Positions 32,677-41,875 of a stretch of DNA of 42,272 bases are shown piece after piece. The stretch is from the NCBI GenBank assembly GCA_900754795.1, contig CAAEEA010000029.1, positions 1 through 42,272 of the forward strand. Direction: 5' to 3'. Source of the stretch: Clostridia bacterium (GTDB lineage Bacteria; Bacillota; Clostridia; Peptostreptococcales; Anaerovoracaceae). The translations under genes were made by a program, and so were the position numbers. The notes beneath the pieces were generated by a model, which saw nothing but the letters and a program-made list of their open reading frames with translations, was not told the origin of the DNA and did not search any database. Position 1 is the first letter of the stretch. Each line of letters opens with the position of its first letter.

Positions 32677-32705
32677 TTGACAATCTTAACACAAGAGTTT
32701 ATATT
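32677..32705 (+). promoter_or_regulatory. Promoter of the M20 peptidase cluster
   Basis: TTGACA (32677-32682) and TATATT (32700-32705) are spaced by 17 bp. The spacer contains TTAACACAA (32686-32694), also present in the symporter direct repeat at 41782-41790. Confidence 0.7.
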
Positions 32706-32740
32706 TAAAGGTAAGGAATTATTTATATAAGGAGACAGTC

Positions 32741-34384
32741 ATGGAAGAGAGAATACTCGAAATCTTAAAGACATTAGTAGCCATGAAAAGTGTTACCTGC
32801 TCCGAAACAGAACAGGAACCTGCAAAATGGTTCGCGGATTTCTTCAGAGAAATGCCGTATTTTAAAGAACATCCGGAACTGACCGGACTTTATGAGATCC
32901 CGCAGGATCCGTACGGACGCAAGATTCCGTATGCCCTGCTTCTGGGAAAGAAAAAAGATACCGTTGTTTTCAGCGGACATTTTGACGTTGTATCCACAGA
33001 AGAATACGGAAAAGCGGAAGCCTGGGCATATGAGCCGGGTCAGAAGCTCGAAGAAATGCTGGCTCAGATGCCTCTTGACGACGCCACGAGAGCAGACCTG
33101 GAATCAGGCGAATGGATCTGGGGCAGAGGCGTAGCCGACATGAAAGGCGGTCTTGCCCTCCATGCGGCTCTCTTTGAGGAGTATGCAAAGCAGGCCGCGG
33201 AAGGCGCTCTCGAAGGCAGCATACTGTTTATGCCTGTATGCGATGAAGAATCCTACTCCACCGGCATGAGAAAAGGCATAAGCATAATCAAAGACATGAA
33301 AGAAAAATACGGTCTTGATTATAAGCTCCTTATCGACCCGGAACCGACCAACGAAGTTGACGGCGCTCAGGTAATGTCTCTGGGTTCGGTGGGCAAAGTA
33401 ATGCCTGCTATCATAGTTCAGGGCAAAAAAGGCCATGCCGGTCACTGCTATGAAGGATTTTCGGCTCTGGGAATTATTTCCGACATATACCAGAGAACCA
33501 ACGGATCTCTGCAGTTCTCAGACGTTTATGAGGACGAGGCCACTGTGCCTCCTACATGGGCAAACATGAGAGACATGAAGAAGGGATATGATGTATCCAT
33601 ACCGCACAGAGCTTATGGATATTTCACAGTGCTTACTTTTGATTCAACTCCTGAGAGCACCATTGACAAGCTGAGAAAAATATGTACTGACGCTTTTGAA
33701 AATCAGGTCAGAAAACTGGACGGCGAGTATCAGGAATACAAAAAGATAAACAAAGCCGAGCGCAAAGAAAAGATCTACTATGAACCGTGCGTTATGACAT
33801 TCGGCGAACTGTGCGATACTCTCAGAGAAAAAGATAAAGAAGGCTTTGAAGCATTTTACGCCAAAGCGTACAAAGAAGCTATCGACAAGGTAAACAGCGG
33901 TGAATCCAACTTCCCAAGCGTTACGATAGACGTTATGGAAGCGGTTTTGGATTATTCGGATCTCCAGCAGCCTCTCGTACTGCTCGGATTTGCTCCTCCG
34001 TATTATCCGCCGGTACACAGCGATCAGATCAAAGGCAAGGAAGGCTTCGGAAGCAAAGCTTACAAATTTATAAGCGAGCTGTCGGAAAAAGAATTCGGAC
34101 AGAAGATGGCCTATGAACATTATTTCATGGGAATTTCCGACCTGAGCTACGGAGCTATAACCGCGCCGTTTGATTATGTAAAATATTCGGCCAACACGCC
34201 GCTGTGGGGTGACGCCTACAATCTGGACTTTGACGCTATAGAATACTGCGGTATGCCGGGAGTAATCTACGGACCGATAGGAAAGAATTACCACGAATAC
34301 AAAGAAAGAGTCAATAGGCACAGCCTCACGGAAGTTATGCCTAAGACCACGAAGGCTCTTGTAAAGTTCATGTGGGATTTATAA
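32741..34384 (+). CDS. RocB-family M20 metallopeptidase (paralogue 1)
   Basis: The 547-residue protein is an M20 enzyme of the large RocB subgroup. Metal-binding residues are H80 and D82 (SGHFDVV), D133 (RGVADMKGG), the catalytic E169 and metal ligand E170 (CDEES), D199/E201 (LIDPEP) and a late His (NYHEYKERV). RocB was named from the Bacillus arginine operon and its exact reaction is not settled. It likely cleaves a dipeptide or N-acyl amide in the cytosol. GGAG precedes the ATG. It heads the cluster under its own promoter. Confidence 0.9.
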   Translation: MEERILEILKTLVAMKSVTCSETEQEPAKWFADFFREMPYFKEHPELTGLYEIPQDPYGRKIPYALLLGKKKDTVVFSGHFDVVSTEEYGKAEAWAYEPGQKLEEMLAQMPLDDATRADLESGEWIWGRGVADMKGGLALHAALFEEYAKQAAEGALEGSILFMPVCDEESYSTGMRKGISIIKDMKEKYGLDYKLLIDPEPTNEVDGAQVMSLGSVGKVMPAIIVQGKKGHAGHCYEGFSALGIISDIYQRTNGSLQFSDVYEDEATVPPTWANMRDMKKGYDVSIPHRAYGYFTVLTFDSTPESTIDKLRKICTDAFENQVRKLDGEYQEYKKINKAERKEKIYYEPCVMTFGELCDTLREKDKEGFEAFYAKAYKEAIDKVNSGESNFPSVTIDVMEAVLDYSDLQQPLVLLGFAPPYYPPVHSDQIKGKEGFGSKAYKFISELSEKEFGQKMAYEHYFMGISDLSYGAITAPFDYVKYSANTPLWGDAYNLDFDAIEYCGMPGVIYGPIGKNYHEYKERVNRHSLTEVMPKTTKALVKFMWDL

Positions 34385-34469
34385 AATAAAAACAAAACAG
34401 GGAAACGGATCTTCTGAGAACGGAAGGTACGTTTCCTTGTTGCACAAATGAAAGGCTATATACATACTC
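34385..34469 (+). other. Intergenic hairpin between peptidase genes
   Basis: GGAAACG (34401-34407) can pair with CGTTTCC (34430-34436) around a 22-nt loop. There is no long T-tract, so it might attenuate or stabilise the message. Confidence 0.35.
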
Positions 34470-35687
34470 ATGGCAAACGACATCACAAGAGAAGAATTTA
34501 TCAGACTTTTAAGACAGCTGGTGGCCATCAAAAGTCCGTATTTCCACGAGGACGAAGTGATGAATTTCGTAAACGAATGGTTTGCGGAGAACGGCGTGCC
34601 GGCTCAGATACATACTTTTTTTGAACCTAAGGAAACGAAATTTCACGGCAAGAACGTGGTAGGAATCATGGACAGCGGCAAACCGGGTCCTGTAATCTAT
34701 CTCGGAGGCCATCTTGATACGGTGCAGCTCTGCAACGGATGGACCCGGCCGCCTTATGAAGGCGTTATCGAAGACGGTTTTCTGTACGGAGTCGGAGCTC
34801 TCGACATGAAAGCCGGATGCGCGGGAATCATGCTTGCTCTGAGAAAATTCGCGAAGGAGCATCTGCATGATAACAGTTTCAGGGGCAAACTCATATATCA
34901 CCTCGTATCAGACGAGGAGGGTCCTTACGGACTGGGCACCGTTTATATAATCAATGACAGAATCCACAATGTGGCGGAGGAAGCTGATTTTGCCATAATA
35001 GCGGAACCGTCTTCCGGATTCGCCGGGGTGGCTCATCCCTGCCTGTGTCTGGGGGCAAGAGGCGGATATAATTATACCATCAAAGTATATGGAAAATCGG
35101 CTCACGCCGCCACGCCTGAGCTGGGGATAAACGCTATGGTAGACGCCGCGACAATAGTTTCCGAGCTGGAAAAGATCCCTCTCGAAAAGGATGAAAAGCT
35201 GGGACAGTCAACTCCGTGCGTAATACGCATGAACGGAGGCGGAGCGGCATGCAGTGTGCCGGACTATGCCGAAGTGGAGATCTTCCACCATACGGTAAGG
35301 GGAGAGACCCGGGAGACCATCAGAGAGAGAGTGGATAAGGCCATCGAGGCCGCCGGCGTGAGATCGAAAGTGGAAGTTGTATTCAGACAATCACCGGCCG
35401 AAGGATTTGACGGAGGGTTTGACGCTTATTGTATCGACGAAAACGGAGAGTATCTGAAAAAACTCGAAAAAGCCGTCGAAAAAGTATGCGGACGTCCGGC
35501 AAACGCGGCATATTTTCAGAGCATAGGGGATTTTAACCACATAGGAGGAAAACTGAAGATCCCTACGGTTTTGTTTGGCGCTGACGGGAAAAATTTCCAC
35601 AGCAGCGACGAAAGGGTAGACCTGTCGTCGGCTATGGAAGTAACCCTTTCTATAAGCGAATTTATCTCAGATGTATTAAGTGATTAG
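34470..35687 (+). CDS. M20 peptidase of ArgE/DapE/CPG2 type
   Basis: The 405-residue protein has the canonical two-zinc site: H81 and D83 (GGHLDTV), D112 (GALDMKAG), catalytic E149 and ligand E150 (SDEEG), E179 (IAEPSS) and a late His (KNFHSSDER). The central dimerisation domain contains KVYGKSAHAATPELGINAM. The ribosome binding site is weak (AAAGG 14 nt upstream). It ends 10 nt before the next RocB gene, so they are cotranscribed. The substrate is not assigned. Confidence 0.92.
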   Translation: MANDITREEFIRLLRQLVAIKSPYFHEDEVMNFVNEWFAENGVPAQIHTFFEPKETKFHGKNVVGIMDSGKPGPVIYLGGHLDTVQLCNGWTRPPYEGVIEDGFLYGVGALDMKAGCAGIMLALRKFAKEHLHDNSFRGKLIYHLVSDEEGPYGLGTVYIINDRIHNVAEEADFAIIAEPSSGFAGVAHPCLCLGARGGYNYTIKVYGKSAHAATPELGINAMVDAATIVSELEKIPLEKDEKLGQSTPCVIRMNGGGAACSVPDYAEVEIFHHTVRGETRETIRERVDKAIEAAGVRSKVEVVFRQSPAEGFDGGFDAYCIDENGEYLKKLEKAVEKVCGRPANAAYFQSIGDFNHIGGKLKIPTVLFGADGKNFHSSDERVDLSSAMEVTLSISEFISDVLSD

Positions 35688-35697
35688 GAGGAAAGAA

Positions 35698-37347
35698 ATG
35701 AACACTGAACTGAGCAAAAGAATCAAAGAAATCGCTTTAGAGCTGGTAGCTCAGAAGAGTATCGTCGAGACTGACGATGAAGTGACTATGAGCGACAAAG
35801 TGTATGAGATCATGGCGAGGATGGATTACTATAAAAAACATCCGGAAAAGCTGTATTTCGTACAGGCTAAAAACGACAAGTGGAACAGAAAGATCGTTGT
35901 AGCCATCATGAACGGCGAAAAGAAGCCGAGCGATAAGACTGTCGTTTTCATAGGCCACACAGATACTGTAGGAATTTCCGACTACGGCAACCTGGCTGAG
36001 TACGCTACCAAGCCTTATGAGCTGATCGAAAAATTAAAAGAAGTTTCTCTTACTCAGGAAGTTAAAGATGATATGGCTTCCGGCAAGTACATGTTCGGCA
36101 GAGGTATCTTCGACATGAAATCCGGAGACGCTAACGTCATGGGTATCATGGAATACGTTTCAAAAGACATAGAGAACTTCGAAGGCAACATTATCTTCGC
36201 CGCCGTATGTGACGAAGAAGGCAACTCCCAGGGAATGCTCGCTTTCGTGCCTGAGCTTATCAGACTCAAAAAAGAGTTCGGCTATGACTATCAGGCCATG
36301 CTTGACCCGGACTACATCGCTCCGGCTTATCCGGGAGACCCTAACGTTTACCAGTACATCGGAACTGTCGGAAAGCTGATGCCTACATTCTTCATCGTGG
36401 GCAAGGAAACTCACGTAGGCGAATCATTCAGCGGACTTGACCCTAACCAGATCGCCGCCGAAATAACAAGAAGAGTAAATCTCAATCCTGAGTTCTCCGA
36501 TGTCGTAGAAGGCGAAGTGACACTTCCTCCGATCACTTTGAAGCAGAGAGACCTTAAACCTGAGTATTCAGTACAGATTGCCAGCAAGGCAATACTGTTC
36601 TTCAACTACGCCACTCATTCCAGCACTCCGGCTGACGTCATGAAAAAGATGGTGGCCGCGGGTCAGGAATGTTTCCAGAACGTAGTAGACACACTCAATG
36701 AGAGATATGAGAAATTCTGCCATATGGCCGGCAGAGATTATGTGGCTCTTCCGTGGAAGGCAAGAACCATGAGCTTCGACGAACTCTTTGCAGAGGTAAA
36801 GAAAGAAGTCGGCGACAAGCTGGACGATATGGTAAAGAAATACGCCGAAGAAGTTATGAAGGACGACAGATACGATGTCCGCGACAAGGCAATGAAGATC
36901 GTGGAATATGTACATTCCCTGTGGTCAGACAAGAACCCTGTTCTCATCGTATACCTGACTCCTCCTTATTATCCTCATATCTATGTTGAGGGTTCAAGAC
37001 CGGAAGAAAAGGCTCTCATAGACGCGGTAAACTACGCCGTGACCACCACAAAGTCAGATTACAAGCTCATGCAGAAGAAATTCCTGCCTTGTATCTCTGA
37101 CCTGAGCTACGCGGCCGCCCCTAAGGAGGCGGAGGCTATAGACGCTCTGAGACAGAACATGCCGGGATTCGGCATCATCTACGATCTTCCGATCGAAGAG
37201 ATGCAGGAACTGGATCTGCCTGTAGCCGACATAGGTTCTTACGGAAAAGACGCTCACCAGTTCACAGAGAGAGTCGAGACCGTATACACTTATGAGGTGC
37301 TCCCTGAGATTCTCTACAAGACCATGATGCATATGCTGAAAGACTGA
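35698..37347 (+). CDS. RocB-family M20 metallopeptidase (paralogue 2)
   Basis: The 549-residue protein matches paralogues 1 and 3 along its length. Metal site: H87/D89 (IGHTDTV), D139 (IFDMKSG), E173/E174 (CDEEGNS), D203 (LDPDY) and a late His (KDAHQFTERVE). It is closest to paralogue 3 (shared EYAxK, MFGRGxxDMKSG, GxIGKLxP-like segments). The start at 35698 follows AGGAGG at 6 nt. Qualitatively its codon use is more biased than the regulator next to it, suggesting high expression. Confidence 0.9.
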   Translation: MNTELSKRIKEIALELVAQKSIVETDDEVTMSDKVYEIMARMDYYKKHPEKLYFVQAKNDKWNRKIVVAIMNGEKKPSDKTVVFIGHTDTVGISDYGNLAEYATKPYELIEKLKEVSLTQEVKDDMASGKYMFGRGIFDMKSGDANVMGIMEYVSKDIENFEGNIIFAAVCDEEGNSQGMLAFVPELIRLKKEFGYDYQAMLDPDYIAPAYPGDPNVYQYIGTVGKLMPTFFIVGKETHVGESFSGLDPNQIAAEITRRVNLNPEFSDVVEGEVTLPPITLKQRDLKPEYSVQIASKAILFFNYATHSSTPADVMKKMVAAGQECFQNVVDTLNERYEKFCHMAGRDYVALPWKARTMSFDELFAEVKKEVGDKLDDMVKKYAEEVMKDDRYDVRDKAMKIVEYVHSLWSDKNPVLIVYLTPPYYPHIYVEGSRPEEKALIDAVNYAVTTTKSDYKLMQKKFLPCISDLSYAAAPKEAEAIDALRQNMPGFGIIYDLPIEEMQELDLPVADIGSYGKDAHQFTERVETVYTYEVLPEILYKTMMHMLKD

Positions 37348-37366
37348 TAAGATCAGAACCACAGAA

Positions 37367-37394
37367 CCGGGAGGCTCTCAAATGAGCCTCCCGG
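37367..37394 (+). other. GC-rich hairpin before the regulator
   Basis: An 11-bp perfect stem (CCGGGAGGCTC at 37367-37377 with 37384-37394) and 6-nt loop. The 3' arm ends at the GGGGAG used by the regulator, and no T-tract follows, so it could lower regulator translation or be a processing stabiliser. Confidence 0.5.
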
Positions 37395-37405
37395 GGAGAA
37401 GACCG

Positions 37406-38350
37406 ATGAGCAAAGAAATTTTACAGATCAGCCTGTACGGAGACATATCCATAAGACTCGGAGAAAGGGATATCGCCGGCGAACTCAGCAAAAAGTCCGT
37501 CGGACTGATCGCTTATCTGCTGTGCGCGCCGGGAAGACAGGTTTCAAAAGATACCCTGAGAGATCTGTTCTGGATAGACGCCGGAGATAAGGCGGCCTAT
37601 AACCTGCGGTTCAATCTCTGGAACATAAAAAAACATATACCGCAGACCTGCGGTCAGGAGTTCATCATCAACAGCGGCGGCATGTGCGGCGTCAATCCCG
37701 CCTATCCTTTTGAAAGGACAGATATAGAAGGCATAAGCCGTGGCGGCGGGAGACATGAGGCCGAACAGATCCTTGCTGCCGGAAACAGTCTCGTATTCAT
37801 GGAGCATTTTTACATAAAAAACTGTGATGAGTTTAACGACTGGCTGTCTCTTGAAAGGACAGAACGGGAACGGAAGGTGATCTCGCTGCTTTCGGACGCG
37901 GCGGGATATTTTGAGGAAAAGGGAGAATTTGACAGGGCGTCGGAACTGCTGAAAAAGATCATATTTCTGTCGCCTTTTGAAGACGATTTTCATATCAGAC
38001 TTATGAAGCTGTACGCCGCGGAACAGAAATTCAGCGAGGCGATCAGCGAATACAGGGGATATACGGCAAGACTGAAAAAAGAACTGGGCATAGCTCCGTC
38101 CAGAGATCTCAGGGAAGCCTGCAGAGCTATCGCCAGAGTACAGACGGACGCGGAAGCCAGGACGATAAATATAAAAGACAAAGTCTATAACAGCGATTAC
38201 GCTGCCGCCACGGAGATGTTCAGAGAAATACTCTGCGATATTGGGGAGAGCATCACCGTGCATATAGAAAACTGGAACAACCTTGACGGCAGATCCAGAG
38301 AGTTTCTGGACAGCCTGATAAGGGAAAGAATCATCACCATTGGGAGGTAA
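37406..38350 (+). CDS. SARP/BTAD-type transcriptional regulator
   Basis: The 314-residue protein has an N-terminal winged-helix domain (about 5-80: ISLYGDISIRLGERDI, VSKDTLRDLFW, YNLRFNLWNIKKHI) and a BTAD helical domain (about 115-240: LLKKIIFLSPFEDDFHIRLMK, EYRGYTARLKKELGIAPSRDLRE). It ends with a 70-residue region resembling the Walker-B part of the ATPase often fused to such regulators (ITVHIENWNNLDG, 283-295), but no P-loop is present. ATG 37406 follows GGGGAG. It ends 4 nt before the amidohydrolase and probably controls this cluster. Confidence 0.8.
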   Translation: MSKEILQISLYGDISIRLGERDIAGELSKKSVGLIAYLLCAPGRQVSKDTLRDLFWIDAGDKAAYNLRFNLWNIKKHIPQTCGQEFIINSGGMCGVNPAYPFERTDIEGISRGGGRHEAEQILAAGNSLVFMEHFYIKNCDEFNDWLSLERTERERKVISLLSDAAGYFEEKGEFDRASELLKKIIFLSPFEDDFHIRLMKLYAAEQKFSEAISEYRGYTARLKKELGIAPSRDLREACRAIARVQTDAEARTINIKDKVYNSDYAAATEMFREILCDIGESITVHIENWNNLDGRSREFLDSLIRERIITIGR

Positions 38351-38354
38351 ACAA

Positions 38355-40001
38355 ATGAAAGTATCAGCAGACAAAATCTTCATCAACGCCAAAGCGTACA
38401 CATTAGAGGCTGAAGGCGTCTGCAAGGAGGCTATAGTAGTCAAAGACGGAAAATTCGCTTATGTCGGTTCAAACGACGAAGCCCTCGCGAACTACGAAGC
38501 GAAAGAAGTCATTGACCTTAAAGGAAAGACAGTTCTCCCGGGCATGGGAGACTCCCACCTGCATTTCTTTGCGTATTGCCAGACTTATACTACGGTAGAC
38601 CTGGGCGTTGCGAAGAGCAAAAAGGAAGCCATAGAACTGCTGGCGGCCAAAGCTGCCGAGACTCCGGAGGGCGAGTGGATCAAGGGATCAAACTTTGACC
38701 AGTCCAAGTGGAACGACTGCGAGGACCAGCTGCCTACGAAAGAAGATCTGGACAAGGCCAGCACCAAACATCCTATAGTTATCAAGAGAGTATGCCTGCA
38801 TACGGCTGTTGCCAACACTATGGCTCTCGAAAAGGCCAACATCGGCAAGGGCTATGAGTTCGGAGTAGGCGGAACCGTTGAACTGGATGAAAACGGTATG
38901 CCTAACGGAATTTTCAGAGAACAGGCTTCAAAGATCTATGACGAGCTTATCCCTGACCCGTTCCTGATTCCTGAAAACAAGAAAAAATACATGAAGAAAG
39001 GTTTCGATCTGGCTGTTTCCTACGGACTGACCATGATGCACACTTATGCCGCCGAAATCTGGAAATATTCAGAAGATTACAATGATTATCTGGAAATGAA
39101 CAGAAAAGGCAAACTGCCTGTAAGAATGACCATCTGCCTGGATTATTTCTATGACAAGCCTTTCGTTACAAAAGAAGAGAGAGAAGATCCTTTCAGAGCC
39201 GTTCAGTACGGAACTTTCAAGATCTTCAGCGACGGTTCCCTCGGATCCAGATCTGCCAAACTGTTTGAGCCTTATTCAGATGATCCGACTACTGACGGTA
39301 TGCTCGTAATCAGCCAGGAAGATCTGAACGAGAGAATGCTTAAAGGATATGAGATGGGTCTGCAGCCTGCTATCCACTGCATAGGCGACAAGGGACTTGA
39401 CGTTGTGCTCAACGCTATCGAATACACTCTCGAAAAGAGCCGTGAACACGGAATGACCGAGAGAGAACAGGCTGACAGACTGCCGTTCAGAATCATCCAC
39501 GCCCAGATGGCAAATCCTGAACTGATCGACAGAATGACCAAACTGCCTGTTGTACTGGACATCCAGCCTTCTTTCTTCCTGACAGACATGCACTGGATCA
39601 AAGACAGAGTAGGCGAAAAGAGAGCAAGCATGAGCTATCTGTGGAAGACTTATCAGAACAGAGGTCTGCTGCTTACAGGCGGATCCGACTGTCCGGTTGA
39701 AATGTTCTCGCCTTGGAACGGAATATATTCCCTCGTTACAAGAAAAGACCTCGAAGGATGGCCGGAAGGCGGCGTTCAGCCTGAAGAAAAGCTGTCCGTA
39801 TATGACGCGGTATGCGTATTCTCAAAGAACATACCTTACGCCAACGGTGAACAGGATCTGATGGGAACCCTTGAAGAAGGCAAGTTTGCCGACATGATAG
39901 TTCTCGACAGAAACATATTTGAGATTCCGGAAGACGAGATCAAGGATATCCAGGTGCTTAATACTTATCTGGCCGGCAAGGAAACTTACAGCAGGGCATA
40001 A
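38355..40001 (+). CDS. YtcJ-like amidohydrolase (Amidohydro_3)
   Basis: The 548-residue metal-dependent hydrolase has the N-terminal beta-sandwich strand set (IFINAKAYTLE), the metal site DSHLHF (H68, H70), further ligands in QPAIHCIGDKGLD and RIIHAQM, and the terminal TGGSDCPVE aspartate. Members hydrolyse amide, N-acyl or lactam bonds. GGGAGG lies 7 nt upstream of ATG 38355. Coexpression with peptidases suggests it works on the same compound class. Confidence 0.9.
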   Translation: MKVSADKIFINAKAYTLEAEGVCKEAIVVKDGKFAYVGSNDEALANYEAKEVIDLKGKTVLPGMGDSHLHFFAYCQTYTTVDLGVAKSKKEAIELLAAKAAETPEGEWIKGSNFDQSKWNDCEDQLPTKEDLDKASTKHPIVIKRVCLHTAVANTMALEKANIGKGYEFGVGGTVELDENGMPNGIFREQASKIYDELIPDPFLIPENKKKYMKKGFDLAVSYGLTMMHTYAAEIWKYSEDYNDYLEMNRKGKLPVRMTICLDYFYDKPFVTKEEREDPFRAVQYGTFKIFSDGSLGSRSAKLFEPYSDDPTTDGMLVISQEDLNERMLKGYEMGLQPAIHCIGDKGLDVVLNAIEYTLEKSREHGMTEREQADRLPFRIIHAQMANPELIDRMTKLPVVLDIQPSFFLTDMHWIKDRVGEKRASMSYLWKTYQNRGLLLTGGSDCPVEMFSPWNGIYSLVTRKDLEGWPEGGVQPEEKLSVYDAVCVFSKNIPYANGEQDLMGTLEEGKFADMIVLDRNIFEIPEDEIKDIQVLNTYLAGKETYSRA

Positions 40002-40016
40002 AACAGATATGACAGC

Positions 40017-40038
40017 GGCCGCCGGATGACCGGCGGCC
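40017..40038 (+). other. GC-rich hairpin before peptidase 4
   Basis: GGCCGCCGG (40017-40025) pairs with CCGGCGGCC (40030-40038) over 9 bp with an ATGA loop and no T-tract. It sits 15 nt before AGGAGG of the next gene. Confidence 0.5.
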
Positions 40039-40067
40039 TCATCGTATACCAACAGGAGGATGATTGA

Positions 40068-41729
40068 ATGAAACTGAATTCTTTTGATGAAGTTAAAAGA
40101 CTTACTCAGGAAATGGTAGCCATACCGAGCATCAACAAAGAGCCGAGCGGAGAAACGGCGGTAGCTCAGTATATATATGACTTTTATACTGGTCTGGACT
40201 ATTTCAAAGAACACCCTGACAGAGTGAAGATTTTCCAGACAAAGAACGATTTTGTCGTAAGACATTCCACCTACGCTTATGTAAAGGGAACCAAAGGAGA
40301 TTCCAATAAGACGGTTATACTGATAGGCCACCTTGACACCGTAGGCGTTGACGATTTCGGAACTATCAGAGAATACGCCTTCAAATGTGAGGAACTCCCT
40401 GAGAAACTAAAGGAAACTTTTAAACTTTCCGATGAGGTTATCGCCGATATTGAATCCGGCGAGTATATGTTCGGAAGAGGCGCCCTTGACATGAAGTCCG
40501 GAGTGGCGGGTCACATGTACCTGATAAAATATTTTTCGGAGCATCCGGAGGAACTGAACGGAAACATCATAGCCATAGCCGAATGCGATGAAGAAGATAA
40601 CTCAAAAGGAATCATCACCGCCCTTGATGAGCTGGTTGACCTCAAGAAGAAAGAAGGTTTTGAATACATTTCATGTATCAACGCCGACTATTCAACCAAC
40701 TACAGCCCGGGAGACGAAAACCGCTATATCTATTACGGCAGCATAGGAAAACTCCTGCCGTGCTTTGTGGCTTTCGGAAAAGAGGCTCACGTCGGTCAGG
40801 CTTTCAGCGCCATGGATCCTAACCTGCTGATCGCGGAGATTACCAGGAAGATGTCTCTTAACACTGAGCTCTGCGACGTTGCCCAGGGTGAGGTTGCGAT
40901 TCCTCCTGTTTCCCTGAAGCAGACTGATACCAAAGGCCCGTACACAGTGCAGACAGCGCTGACTGCTTTCAGCTATTACAATTTCTTTACCCACGGCTGG
41001 GATCCGGCTCAGGTACTGGCAAAGAGCAGGGAAATGGCTGTCAGAGCTTTCGACGACGTCATTGATTACCTCCAGGGCGAATACAAAAAGTTCTGCGATA
41101 TGAGCAAGGTGCCTTATGTGCCTCTCCCTTGGAAGACAAGAGTATATACGTGGAAAGAATTTAATGATTATCTGACCGAAATCCACGGCGAGCCTTATGT
41201 AAAAGCTATCAGAGAGTTTACCGAAAAACTCCATAAGGATGATCCGGAGCTGGATCTGAGAATATTTGGACTGAAAGTAGCCGAGGAAGCGTGGAAATGG
41301 TGCGAAGACAAATCGCCGGCGATTATCGTGTTCTTCGGATCCATATTCAGCGCCCGCATAGAGATGACAAGAAAGACCGAAAAAGAAGTGGCGCTGCTTG
41401 ACGCTGTGGAAGCCGCCGTAGAGAAGATCAGACCTGAAGCTCAGAGACAGATCAAAACCAGGATGTTCTATCCGTATATATCCGACTCCAGCTTCATGGC
41501 CGTATGCGATGATACGCTGGCAGTACAGGCTCTCAGGGACAATATGCCGCAGTACGGCGTAAAATACACCCATGACATCGACAAGATCATGGAGATAAAC
41601 GTTCCGGTCGTAAACATCGGAACTTTCGGAAGAGACGGACATATGCTTACTGAAAGAGTAGATATGAGGCAGACTTTCCAGAATGTACCGAACATCACAT
41701 ACGAGACTATCCTCAGACTGTTAGGATAA
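40068..41729 (+). CDS. RocB-family M20 metallopeptidase (paralogue 3)
   Basis: The 553-residue protein has H88/D90 (IGHLDTV), D141 (ALDMKSG), E175/E176 (CDEEDNS) and a late His (RDGHMLTERVD), so its zinc site is complete. It resembles paralogue 2 closely and paralogue 1 more distantly, which points to local duplication and specialisation. AGGAGG lies 8 nt before the ATG. A strong terminator ends the cluster here. Confidence 0.9.
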   Translation: MKLNSFDEVKRLTQEMVAIPSINKEPSGETAVAQYIYDFYTGLDYFKEHPDRVKIFQTKNDFVVRHSTYAYVKGTKGDSNKTVILIGHLDTVGVDDFGTIREYAFKCEELPEKLKETFKLSDEVIADIESGEYMFGRGALDMKSGVAGHMYLIKYFSEHPEELNGNIIAIAECDEEDNSKGIITALDELVDLKKKEGFEYISCINADYSTNYSPGDENRYIYYGSIGKLLPCFVAFGKEAHVGQAFSAMDPNLLIAEITRKMSLNTELCDVAQGEVAIPPVSLKQTDTKGPYTVQTALTAFSYYNFFTHGWDPAQVLAKSREMAVRAFDDVIDYLQGEYKKFCDMSKVPYVPLPWKTRVYTWKEFNDYLTEIHGEPYVKAIREFTEKLHKDDPELDLRIFGLKVAEEAWKWCEDKSPAIIVFFGSIFSARIEMTRKTEKEVALLDAVEAAVEKIRPEAQRQIKTRMFYPYISDSSFMAVCDDTLAVQALRDNMPQYGVKYTHDIDKIMEINVPVVNIGTFGRDGHMLTERVDMRQTFQNVPNITYETILRLLG

Positions 41730-41743
41730 GCTGACAACAGAGG

Positions 41744-41773
41744 TACCCGGCCAATATGGCCGGGTATTTTTTT
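41744..41773 (+). terminator. Strong terminator of the peptidase cluster
   Basis: TACCCGGCC (41744-41752) pairs with 41758-41766 over 9 bp with a 5-nt loop, followed by seven Ts. Confidence 0.9.
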
Positions 41774-41833
41774 ACGAAATTTTAACACAATGTGCAAAAA
41801 TAAAACGAAATTTAAACACAATGTGACTACAAT
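41774..41833 (+). promoter_or_regulatory. Symporter promoter with near-perfect direct repeats
   Basis: A 21-nt unit starting ACGAAATTT and ending ACACAATGTG occurs at 41774-41794 and 41805-41825 with one mismatch and a 31-nt period. The -10 TACAAT is at 41828-41833. The -35 position falls inside the second repeat and lacks TTGACA, suggesting activator-dependent transcription. Confidence 0.65.
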
Positions 41834-41875
41834 AACAATGTACACATATTAAATTTCTGAGAAAGGACTAATACT

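Noticed and set aside
37382..37405. ATG at 37382 as regulator start
   Set aside because: It falls in the hairpin and has no ribosome binding site; ATG 37406 follows GGGGAG.
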